Origin: Aeromicrobium massiliense JC14
GTDB taxonomy: Bacteria > Actinomycetota > Actinomycetes > Propionibacteriales > Nocardioidaceae
Length of the DNA: 64,000 nucleotides
Assembly (NCBI RefSeq): GCF_000312105.1
Contig: NZ_HE978636.1
Span: 1,013,141 to 1,077,140 of the forward strand
Direction of reading: 5' to 3'
The notes beneath the pieces are model-generated. The model did not search any database. It was not told where the DNA came from and saw only the letters and a list, made by a program, of their open reading frames with translations. The translations under genes were made by a program, and so were the position numbers. Below, piece after piece: positions 57,559 to 64,000 of the stretch (positions are counted from its first letter, which is position 1; every line of letters starts with the position of its first letter).

Positions 57559-57710
57559 GGGGGTTCTCCTGACCGGCCCGGATCTCGGGCCTTCGTCAGT
57601 CAACGGCCGGAACCGCCTCCGGACAACCGTTTTTGCCCGATCGTGGAGTGATTGTGGCCTCCATGGGGAGAGGTCGGGACGTTCGTCCCGGTGCCTGCCA
57701 CCCGGACGGG
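57559..57710 (-). promoter_or_regulatory. Leader region of the glycosyltransferase-GH18 operon
   Basis: 152 bp after the helicase stop. CGGGAC-GTTC-GTCCCG (about 57677-57692) may terminate the helicase transcript. Two more stem-loops lie before the GTG: 57602-57631 (AACGG...CCGTT with an inner CCGGA/TCCGG, next to a T5 run on the plus strand) and 57575-57591 (GGCCCG/CGGGCC). A structured, possibly regulated leader is plausible; I do not recognise a known riboswitch. Confidence 0.4.
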
Positions 57711-60008
57711 TCACGCGGACGTGGCCGGGACGGGTGCCTCGGCGAGGAACAGGTCCAGCAGGCGGACGGCGGCGGCCTTGTCGAGCGGGTCGTTGCCGTT
57801 GCCGCACTTCGGTGAGTAGACGCACGACGGGCAGCCGTCGGCGCACTCGCAGGCCAGGACGGCGTCGCGCGTGACGGTCAGCCACTGCCGGGCGACCTCG
57901 AAGCCGCGCTCGGCGAACCCCGCCCCGCCGGGATGCCCGTCGTAGACGAACACGGTGAGCGTGCCGGTGTCCGGGTGGTGCGCGGTGGACAGCCCGCCGA
58001 TGTCCCAGCGGTCGCAGGTGGCCAGCAGCGGCAGCAGGCCGATCGCCGCGTGCTCGGCGGCGTGCGCGGCGCCCGGGACGTCGGTGGCGTCGAGGTGCGC
58101 GGCGACCGTGGCCGGGTCGAGCGTCCACCACACCGCCTTGGTCGGCAGCGTGTGGGCGGGCAGGTCGAGCGGCTCCTCGCCGAGGATCTCGCCCGAGCCG
58201 TTGCGCCGGCGCAGGAACGAGACGACCTGGTTGGTCACCTCGACGTCGCCGACGCTGATGCGCGCCGTGCCCCAGTCGTGCGTGCGGTCCTCGCGCACCA
58301 CGCGCACCTCGGTGGTGCTGCGGGCGGTGGTCGAGTACGGCGGGTCCTCGCGGTGCACCGCGGCGACGCCGAGGTCGAGGTCGTAGTCGTCGACGACCCA
58401 CGTCTCGCCCTGGTGGACGTAGACGGCGCCGGCGTGGACGGTCGTGTCGGCCGAGCCCGCGTCGACGGTGCCGACCAGGCGCCCGGTGGCGCCGTCGACG
58501 ATCTGCACGGGGCTGCCGCCGCTGCCGCGCAGGTCGGCCAGGTCGGCCGCACGGTCGCGGCGGGTCCAGTACCAGGCGTCCTGGCGGCGGCGCAGCCAGC
58601 CGGCCTCGGTCATCGCCGCGACGCCCTCGGCGGCGCGCGGCCCGAACAGCGCGAGGTCGGGCTCGGTCAGCGGCACCTCCTGGGCGGCGGCCGCGAGGTG
58701 CGGGCCCAGGACGTACGGGTTGTCGGGGTCGAAGACGCTCGCCTCGACCGGGGCGCCGAGCAGCGCCTCGGGGTGGTGGACCAGAAACGTGTCGAGCGGC
58801 TCGTCGCGGGCGATCATCACCCCCAGTGCGGGACGTCCGGCCCGCCCGGCGCGGCCCAGCTGCTGCCACAGCGCGGCCCGGGTGCCGGGGTAGCCGACCG
58901 TCACCACCGCGTCGAGGCCCGAGACGTCGATGCCGAGCTCGAGCGCGTTGGTGCTCGCGAGGGCCATCAGCTCGCCGCTGCGGAGCTGGCGCTCGAGCGC
59001 GCGGCGGTCCTCGGGCAGGTAGCCGCCGCGGTAGGTCGCGACCCGCGTGGCCAGGTCGGGGTCGACGTCGGCCAGCCGCTGCTGGGTGCCCAGCGCGACC
59101 GACTCGGCGCCGCGCCGCGAACGGACGAAGGCCAGCGACCGCGTGCCACCGATCACGAGGTCGGTGAGCAGGTCGGCCGCCTCCGCCCCGGCACCGCGGC
59201 GCGACGGCGGCGTGCCGTCGTCGCCGCCGATCAGCGGCGGCTCCCACAGCGCGACCGTGGTCTCGGGGTGCGGCGACCCGTCGTCGGTGACGGCGGTGAC
59301 GTCGAGCCCGGTGAGCCGCGAGGCGAACGCGCCGGGGTCGGCGATGGTCGCCGAGGCCAGGACGAACGTCGGGCTCGCGCCGTGGTGCGCGGCGACCCGG
59401 CGCAGCCGGCGCAGGACGTGCGCGACGTGGGCGCCGAAGACGCCGCGGTAGTGGTGGCACTCGTCGACGACGACGTACTGCAGCCCGCGCAGGAACCGCG
59501 ACCAGCGCTGGTTGCCCGGCAGCAGGACGCGGTGCAGCGTGTCGGGGTTCGTGAGCACGTAGTCGGCGTGGTCGCGCGCCCACGTGCGCTCCTCGCGGGT
59601 GTTGTCGCCGTCGACCGTGGCCGCCTTCACCAGGTGGCGCATGGCGCCGAGCCCGAGCAGCTGGTCGGCCGCGAGCGCCTTGGTGGGGGAGAGGTAGAGC
59701 ACGGTGGGACGCCGCCGGGCCAGCGGGTCGTCGCCGGTGCGCCCGGCGGCCAGCGCGCTCAGCGCGGGCAGCTGGTAGGCCAGCGACTTGCCCGACGCGG
59801 TGCCCGTGGCCACGACCACCGAGCGTCCGGCGTGGGCCAGGTCGGCCGCCTCGGACTGGTGCGCCCACAGGTGGGTCAGGCCGCACTCGGCGTAGGCCTG
59901 GCGGACGTCGGGGTGGACCCACTCGGGCCAGGCCGCGTAGACGGCGTCGCGGGCCGGCAGCACCCGCCGGTGGGTGACCCGGTCGGCGTAGCGCTGCAAC
60001 GGATCCAC
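57711..60008 (-). CDS. DEAD/DEAH-box helicase with DUF1998 zinc domain (MrfA/YprA-like)
   Basis: 765 residues. The helicase core has ATGTASGKSLAYQLPAL (Walker A), VVVDECHHYRGVFG (DECH) and ASATIADP, plus the second domain LASTNALELGIDVSGLD and GRAGRAGRPALGVMI. The C-terminal DUF1998-like region has a cysteine cluster CECADGCPSCVYSPKC. B. subtilis MrfA, of this type, repairs mitomycin adducts (recalled). In actinobacteria the gene lies between the Tad locus and topA, as here. GTG 60008 is chosen; the upstream frame is a shadow. Confidence 0.92.
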   Translation of the reverse strand: MDPLQRYADRVTHRRVLPARDAVYAAWPEWVHPDVRQAYAECGLTHLWAHQSEAADLAHAGRSVVVATGTASGKSLAYQLPALSALAAGRTGDDPLARRRPTVLYLSPTKALAADQLLGLGAMRHLVKAATVDGDNTREERTWARDHADYVLTNPDTLHRVLLPGNQRWSRFLRGLQYVVVDECHHYRGVFGAHVAHVLRRLRRVAAHHGASPTFVLASATIADPGAFASRLTGLDVTAVTDDGSPHPETTVALWEPPLIGGDDGTPPSRRGAGAEAADLLTDLVIGGTRSLAFVRSRRGAESVALGTQQRLADVDPDLATRVATYRGGYLPEDRRALERQLRSGELMALASTNALELGIDVSGLDAVVTVGYPGTRAALWQQLGRAGRAGRPALGVMIARDEPLDTFLVHHPEALLGAPVEASVFDPDNPYVLGPHLAAAAQEVPLTEPDLALFGPRAAEGVAAMTEAGWLRRRQDAWYWTRRDRAADLADLRGSGGSPVQIVDGATGRLVGTVDAGSADTTVHAGAVYVHQGETWVVDDYDLDLGVAAVHREDPPYSTTARSTTEVRVVREDRTHDWGTARISVGDVEVTNQVVSFLRRRNGSGEILGEEPLDLPAHTLPTKAVWWTLDPATVAAHLDATDVPGAAHAAEHAAIGLLPLLATCDRWDIGGLSTAHHPDTGTLTVFVYDGHPGGAGFAERGFEVARQWLTVTRDAVLACECADGCPSCVYSPKCGNGNDPLDKAAAVRLLDLFLAEAPVPATSA

Positions 60009-60099
60009 CGCACCATTCTCCCAGACCGGCCCAGCGCAGGACGCTCGACGGGCCGCCTCGGCGGGGGCGTGGTTGAATGCCACCTGACGAGGAGGTGCG

Positions 60100-60444
60100 A
60101 TGGAGCTGTCGCTGACGTCCCGGGCCGAAGGACCGTTCGAGGTTCTCGCCGTGGGTGGAGAGATCGATGTGTACACGGCGCCGAAGCTGCGCGAGGCGAT
60201 CGTGGCTGCGGTCGATGCCGGCCGGACCCGCCTGATCATCGACGTGGAGCAGGTCGACTTCCTCGACTCCACGGGCCTGGGCGTGCTGGTCGGTGCGCTG
60301 AAGCGGGTCCGTGGCGAGGGTGGCTCGCTCGACATCGTGTGCACCCACGAGCGCATCCTCAAGATCTTCTCGATCACCGGCCTGGACAAGGTCTTCGGCC
60401 TGCACGACTCCGTGCCGGCTGCGGTCTCCTCGCACGACGCCTGA
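60100..60444 (+). CDS. STAS-domain anti-sigma factor antagonist (BldG-like)
   Basis: 114 residues. [42 protein letters not shown] with phosphorylatable Ser57, and [14 protein letters not shown] identify a SpoIIAA-type antagonist. It would release a sigma factor or other client by binding a HATPase anti-sigma kinase, which is not in this window. ATG with GAGGAGG upstream. Divergent from the helicase gene. Confidence 0.93.
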   Translation: MELSLTSRAEGPFEVLAVGGEIDVYTAPKLREAIVAAVDAGRTRLIIDVEQVDFLDSTGLGVLVGALKRVRGEGGSLDIVCTHERILKIFSITGLDKVFGLHDSVPAAVSSHDA

Positions 60445-60456
60445 GACAGTGGACGG

Positions 60457-61926
60457 GTGCTGAGCCCGTCCCACATCGCGTCCCTCCGGTCCGCCCTCGC
60501 GGCGGCCGGCTTCACCGTCGACGGCGTGTACGCCGTCCTGGGCGACGAGGCGCACCGCGCCCTGAGCCGCAACCAGACGGTCCCCGCGCTGCGCGCCACC
60601 GGTGGTGGCGCGCCCGTGGAGACGCTGACCCGGCTGTTCTCCCTGCAGGTCGCGGTCCCGCGCGAGCGGGCGGACGCGGCCCTGCCCGGGCTGGTCGAGC
60701 CGCTGGTCGCCGCCGGGATGCTCGACGCGTCCGGCGGTGAGGTGCGTGCCCTCGTGGACGTCCGCCCGTACGGCGACGAGGGGCACGACTGGTGGGTGGT
60801 CTGCGACCTCACGCCCGGCCTCACCGGCGCGCTCGGCGCCACCCGTCCGGACTTCGTGCTCGGCATCAGCGAGGCGTCCTCGTCCCTGGCCCAGCTCGCC
60901 CGCCGTGAGCCGGTCGGCCGCGCGCTCGACCTCGGCACCGGCTGCGGCGTCCAGGCCCTGCACCTGGCGCAGCACAGCGGCTCGGTCGTCGCCACCGACG
61001 TCAACCCGCGCGCGCTGGCGATGGCCCGGCTCACCGCCGCCCTCAACGGGATCGAGGTGGACGTCCGCGACGGCAGCCTCTACGAGCCGGTCGCCGGCGA
61101 GACCTTCGACCTGATCGCCACCAACCCGCCGTTCGTCATCTCGCCGCCCGACGGCGGCGAGCGGCTCGTCTACCGCGACGCCGGCATGCCGGGCGACGAG
61201 ATGGTGCGCCGCGTGGTGAGCGGTGCCGCCGAGCAGCTCAACCCCGGCGGATGGTGCCAGGTGCTGGCCAACTGGGCGCACACCGACGGCGAGCCCTGGA
61301 CCGAGCGGGTCCGGAGCTGGATCGAGCCCGCGGGCCTGGACGCGTGGGTGCTGCAGCGTGAGGTCGCCGACCCGGCCACCTACGTCGAGATGTGGCTGGC
61401 CGACGCCGGCCTGCGCACCGGCACCGCCGAGCACGCCGCGCGCTACGAGGCGTGGCTGGACTACCTGGCCGCGCAGCGCGTGACCGGCGTCGGCTTCGGC
61501 TGGCTGAGCCTGCGCAAGGCCGGGTCCGACCGTCCCGAGGTGCGGGTGGAGGAGTGGACCGGGGAGGTCGCGCAGCCGCTCGCCCCGGCCGTGTCGGAGT
61601 GGGCCCTCGCGGTCGACGCCGTCCGTGACGGCGACCTGCTGGCCACGCACTGGCGGGTGGCGCGCGACGTCGTCCAGGAGACGTACGGCCCGGTCGGGGC
61701 CGACGACCCCGAGGCGATCATGCTGCACAAGCAGACGGGGGTGCGCCGCACGCGCCGGCTGGACACCATCGGCGCCGGGCTCGTCTCGACCTGCGACGGC
61801 GACCTCGCCGCCGGGCAGATCCTGGACGCCCTCGCCCAGCTGCTCGACCAGGACGCCGGCGCGCTGCGCGAGCGCTACGCCCCGCTGGTGCGCGACCTCG
61901 TCACCGAGGGCTTCCTGACCGCCTAG
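60457..61926 (+). CDS. Class I SAM methyltransferase with HemK/RlmG-like NPPF motif
   Basis: 489 residues. An N-terminal helical domain (~1-150; TLTRLFSLQVAVPRERADAAL) precedes the methyltransferase core: GRALDLGTGCGVQALHLAQH, VVATDVNPRALAMARLTAALNG and LIATNPPFVISPP. A long C-terminal domain of unknown role follows. The NPPF motif points to N-methylation of an amide or base in protein or RNA. GTG start with GACAGT 6 nt upstream, so possibly leaderless, 12 bp after the STAS gene. Confidence 0.87.
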   Translation: MLSPSHIASLRSALAAAGFTVDGVYAVLGDEAHRALSRNQTVPALRATGGGAPVETLTRLFSLQVAVPRERADAALPGLVEPLVAAGMLDASGGEVRALVDVRPYGDEGHDWWVVCDLTPGLTGALGATRPDFVLGISEASSSLAQLARREPVGRALDLGTGCGVQALHLAQHSGSVVATDVNPRALAMARLTAALNGIEVDVRDGSLYEPVAGETFDLIATNPPFVISPPDGGERLVYRDAGMPGDEMVRRVVSGAAEQLNPGGWCQVLANWAHTDGEPWTERVRSWIEPAGLDAWVLQREVADPATYVEMWLADAGLRTGTAEHAARYEAWLDYLAAQRVTGVGFGWLSLRKAGSDRPEVRVEEWTGEVAQPLAPAVSEWALAVDAVRDGDLLATHWRVARDVVQETYGPVGADDPEAIMLHKQTGVRRTRRLDTIGAGLVSTCDGDLAAGQILDALAQLLDQDAGALRERYAPLVRDLVTEGFLTA

Positions 61927-61936
61927 CCCCGGCGCG

Positions 61937-62428
61937 TCAGCAGTCGAGCTGGAGGATCGCCAGGTCGAGCCAGCGGCCGAACTTGGTGCCGACCTCGCTC
62001 ATCCGGCCGACCTCGCGGAAGCCGCGCCGCTCGTGCAGGCCGATCGAGAGCGTGTTGGTCGCCTCGATCATCGCCACCACGCGGTGCACCGCGTCGGCGC
62101 CGTGCGCCTGCGCGACGAGGGCGTCCAGCAGCGCGGAGGCCAGCCCGTGGCCCTGGTGGCCGGGGTGGACGTACACGGAGTTCTCGACCGTGTGCCGGTA
62201 GCCGGTCTTGGGCCGCCACGGTCCGTACGTCGCGTACCCGCCGACGACGCCGTCGCGCTCGGCCACCAGCACCGGGTACCCCGCCGCGGTGCGCTCGGCG
62301 AACCAGGCCTCGCGGTCGGCCAGGTCGACCGGCGTCTCGTCCCAGATGGCGGTGCTGTGGGCGACCGCCTCGTTGTGGATGGCCCAGATGGCCGGGACGT
62401 CGGACGCGGTCGCGGAGCGGACGGACAT
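61937..62428 (-). CDS. GNAT acetyltransferase (phosphinothricin/methionine-sulfone type)
   Basis: 163 residues. The PAT-family pattern is clear: VRSATASDVPAIWAIHNEAV, YPVLVAERDGVVGGYATYGP, TVENSVYVHPGHQGHGLASALL (acetyl-CoA loop) and HERRGFREVGRMSEVGTKF. N-acetylates toxic amino-acid analogues or similar amines. ATG 62428 with GGGAGG upstream is preferred to a longer frame. Convergent with the methyltransferase gene; 21 bp downstream of the MFS gene, so probably one operon of efflux plus modification. Confidence 0.88.
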   Translation of the reverse strand: MSVRSATASDVPAIWAIHNEAVAHSTAIWDETPVDLADREAWFAERTAAGYPVLVAERDGVVGGYATYGPWRPKTGYRHTVENSVYVHPGHQGHGLASALLDALVAQAHGADAVHRVVAMIEATNTLSIGLHERRGFREVGRMSEVGTKFGRWLDLAILQLDC

Positions 62429-62449
62429 GCCGTGATCCTCCCGCACGGA

Positions 62450-63667
62450 CTAGATGGGGGTGGACGCCGGCGAGCGTCGTGTCTGCCACACCACCAGGCC
62501 CATGGCCCCGAGCGCGACGACGGTCGCCACCGCGCCGCCGACGGCGAACCCGGCCCACGCGCCCTGGGCGTCCATGGCGGCACCGGCGAGCGGGGCGCCG
62601 AGCGCGCCCCCGGTCGTGAACGCGGTGCCCTGCCAGCCCATGGCCTCGCCGAGCCGGTCCGGCGGCACCAGCCGCGTGAGCCACTCGCTGGAGGCGGTCA
62701 GGGTCGGTGCGCACAGGGCGCCGGCCGGGATGACCAGCAGCGCCAGGCTCCAGACGTTCTGCGCGAAGACGGCCGGCAGGGTGAACAGGCCCAGCGCCAG
62801 CAGCAGGTAGGACGGCCGGATGGAGTGCGACCACGCGCCGTAGAGCAGCCCGCCGACCAGCGACGCGAGGCCCCACGTGCCGTAGACGACGCCGACCAGC
62901 GCGATCTCGTCCTGCTCGCGCAGCTCGGCGATGATGCCCAGGTCGGTGCCCATGAGCGCCACCATCGAGGCGGCCGAGATGACCAGCAGCAGCACGACCT
63001 TCGGCGTGATCCAGCCGCGGACGTCGTGCAGCGTCTCCGGACCGGCCGGGTCGGTCGCGACCGCGGCGCCCGGGCGTCCGGGGCCGGAGCGCAGGTCGGG
63101 GTCGAGCACCCAGAACATGACGCCGGCCAGCACGACGCAGCAGCCGATGCCGACCAGGGCGACCGACGGGCTGTAGAACGCCGCCAGGAAGCCGCCGACC
63201 GCCGGGCCGATGATGAAGCTCGCCTCGGCCATCGTGGAGTCGGCCGCGAACGCGGTGCGTCGCTGCGACTCCGACACCTGGGCGGTGAGCGCGAGCCGGA
63301 CGATGGTGTGGATGGGGATGAGGAAGAGGCCGGCCAGGAAGGCCAGCGGCAGGAGCGCGAGGTAGGTCGGCACCAGGCCCAGGGCCGGGACGACGAGCGC
63401 GGTCACGACGATCGACGGGACGATCGCCCGCCGCAGCCCCGTGCGGTCGATGCGGCGTCCGCGCCACGGGGCGCCGATCGCGGCCCCGAGCGTCTCGCAG
63501 GTGGCGACCAGTCCGGCCTGCTTGTAGCTGCCGCCCATGCCCTCGGTGACCAGCAGCGTCAGCACGAGCGGGAGCGCCATCATCGGGATGCGGGCGAAGA
63601 ACGCGGCGACGAAGATCGTGCGCACCTGACGGTCGGCCAGCAGCAGCCGATATCCCGAGAACTCCAC
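62450..63667 (-). CDS. Major facilitator superfamily permease
   Basis: 405 residues with 12 membrane helices. The first half has IGAPWRGRRIDRTGLRRAIV (loop 2-3 motif) and QRRTAFAADSTMAEASFIIGPAVGG; the second half repeats the bundle (GLASLVGGLLYGAWSHSIRPSYLL; TRLVPPDRLGEAMGWQG). Likely an exporter; substrate unknown. GTG start; divergent from topA. Confidence 0.88.
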   Translation of the reverse strand: MEFSGYRLLLADRQVRTIFVAAFFARIPMMALPLVLTLLVTEGMGGSYKQAGLVATCETLGAAIGAPWRGRRIDRTGLRRAIVPSIVVTALVVPALGLVPTYLALLPLAFLAGLFLIPIHTIVRLALTAQVSESQRRTAFAADSTMAEASFIIGPAVGGFLAAFYSPSVALVGIGCCVVLAGVMFWVLDPDLRSGPGRPGAAVATDPAGPETLHDVRGWITPKVVLLLVISAASMVALMGTDLGIIAELREQDEIALVGVVYGTWGLASLVGGLLYGAWSHSIRPSYLLLALGLFTLPAVFAQNVWSLALLVIPAGALCAPTLTASSEWLTRLVPPDRLGEAMGWQGTAFTTGGALGAPLAGAAMDAQGAWAGFAVGGAVATVVALGAMGLVVWQTRRSPASTPI

Positions 63668-63774
63668 CGGCGCATCCTGTCACGGCCGTCCATCCCTCAA
63701 ACGCAGGGATTGACCGGACGCGTTACGGTGTGCGCGTCGAGCCACCGGGCCCGGCCAGATGAGAGGAACCCCCC
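63668..63774. promoter_or_regulatory. MFS/topA divergent promoter region
   Basis: 107 bp. TACGGT (63725-63730) is a -10 candidate for topA, and TTGACC lies too close upstream to be its -35. GAGAGGAA precedes the topA start. No supercoiling-type operator can be read by eye. Confidence 0.35.
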
Positions 63775-64000
63775 TTGACCAGCCTCGTGATCGTCGAGTC
63801 GCCGAACAAGGTCCGCAGCATCGCGGGCTACCTCGGGGACGGCTACGTGGTGGACTCCTCGATCGGCCACATCCGCGACCTGCCGCAGGGCGCCGACCAG
63901 GTGCCCGAGAAGTTCAAGGGCCAGCCGTGGGCCCGCCTGGGCGTCGACATCGACAACGGCTTCGAGCCGGTCTACGTCGTCTCGGCCGACAAGAAGTCGC
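63775..64000 (+). CDS. topA: DNA topoisomerase I, N-terminal part (partial)
   Basis: 75 codons to the window edge. TSLVIVESPNKVRSIAGYL starts the Toprim domain with the catalytic-metal Glu; SSIGHIRDLPQG and the QPWARLGVDIDNGFEPVYVV stretch match actinobacterial TopA. TTG 63775 is the likely start, 7 nt after GAGAGGAA; this version lacks the ~15-residue N-terminal extension seen in mycobacteria. The remainder lies beyond the window. Confidence 0.92.
   Translation, partial: MTSLVIVESPNKVRSIAGYLGDGYVVDSSIGHIRDLPQGADQVPEKFKGQPWARLGVDIDNGFEPVYVVSADKKS

Noticed and set aside
55225..61728. A 2167-codon minus-strand open frame
   Set aside because: Only the last 777 codons look like protein (the glycosyltransferase). 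The rest is a shadow of the helicase, STAS and methyltransferase genes, common in GC-rich DNA.

Overview
The window is chromosomal DNA from a very GC-rich actinobacterium. The evidence is a WhiB-family iron-sulfur protein, a GuaB1-type protein, an actinobacterial Tad/Flp pilus locus, many GTG starts, leaderless promoters and gene orders also found in mycobacteria. The repeats and gene content suggest Nocardioidaceae (Aeromicrobium- or Nocardioides-like), but I cannot confirm the genus. There is no rRNA, CRISPR array, prophage or insertion sequence. One tRNA, for proline (CGG), is present.

Layout. 1-7.96 kb: end of dnaX, a PabB-PabC-PabA fusion for p-aminobenzoate, an amidohydrolase, a secreted phytase-like protein, a small membrane protein and recR. 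8.0-10.4 kb: lysC-asd. 10.4-14.6 kb: acetoacetyl-CoA ligase, a membrane protein, tRNA-Pro, a metallophosphoesterase and a YqeY protein. 14.7-29.4 kb: a block whose order matches, from memory, the mycobacterial whiB4-to-acs neighbourhood: class A PBP, whiB4/wblA-like gene, two ArsA-type ATPases, DUF4177 protein, RidA, Nudix, metallo-beta-lactamase fold hydrolase, crp, nth, thioredoxin lipoprotein, CoA-type Nudix, marP, membrane proteins and acs.

29.4-34.2 kb: two symporter pairs (each a small two-helix protein plus a large sodium:solute symporter) and a LytTR response regulator. The likely partner kinase lies at 41-42 kb. The promoter of the acetate symporter pair carries a two-turn direct repeat like a BtsR-type LytTR site, plus a CRP-like palindrome. 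34.3-42.1 kb: monomeric isocitrate dehydrogenase, the biotin ECF transporter BioYMN with a divergent TetR regulator and two tandem BioQ-type operators, a zinc-ribbon protein, guaB1 and the histidine kinase.

42.1-48.5 kb: a methyltransferase, a Fic-like protein and a HAD phosphatase, then three genes for surface-sugar modification that interrupt the usual HAD-to-Tad order. 48.7-53.6 kb: Tad pilus locus (ssd, tadA, tadB, tadC, two Flp-like pilins, two TadE-like proteins). 53.7-57.6 kb: a translationally overlapping membrane glycosyltransferase and GH18 glycosidase, the best candidate here for an undescribed polysaccharide system. 57.7-64 kb: MrfA-like helicase, STAS protein, methyltransferase, GNAT, MFS permease and the start of topA.
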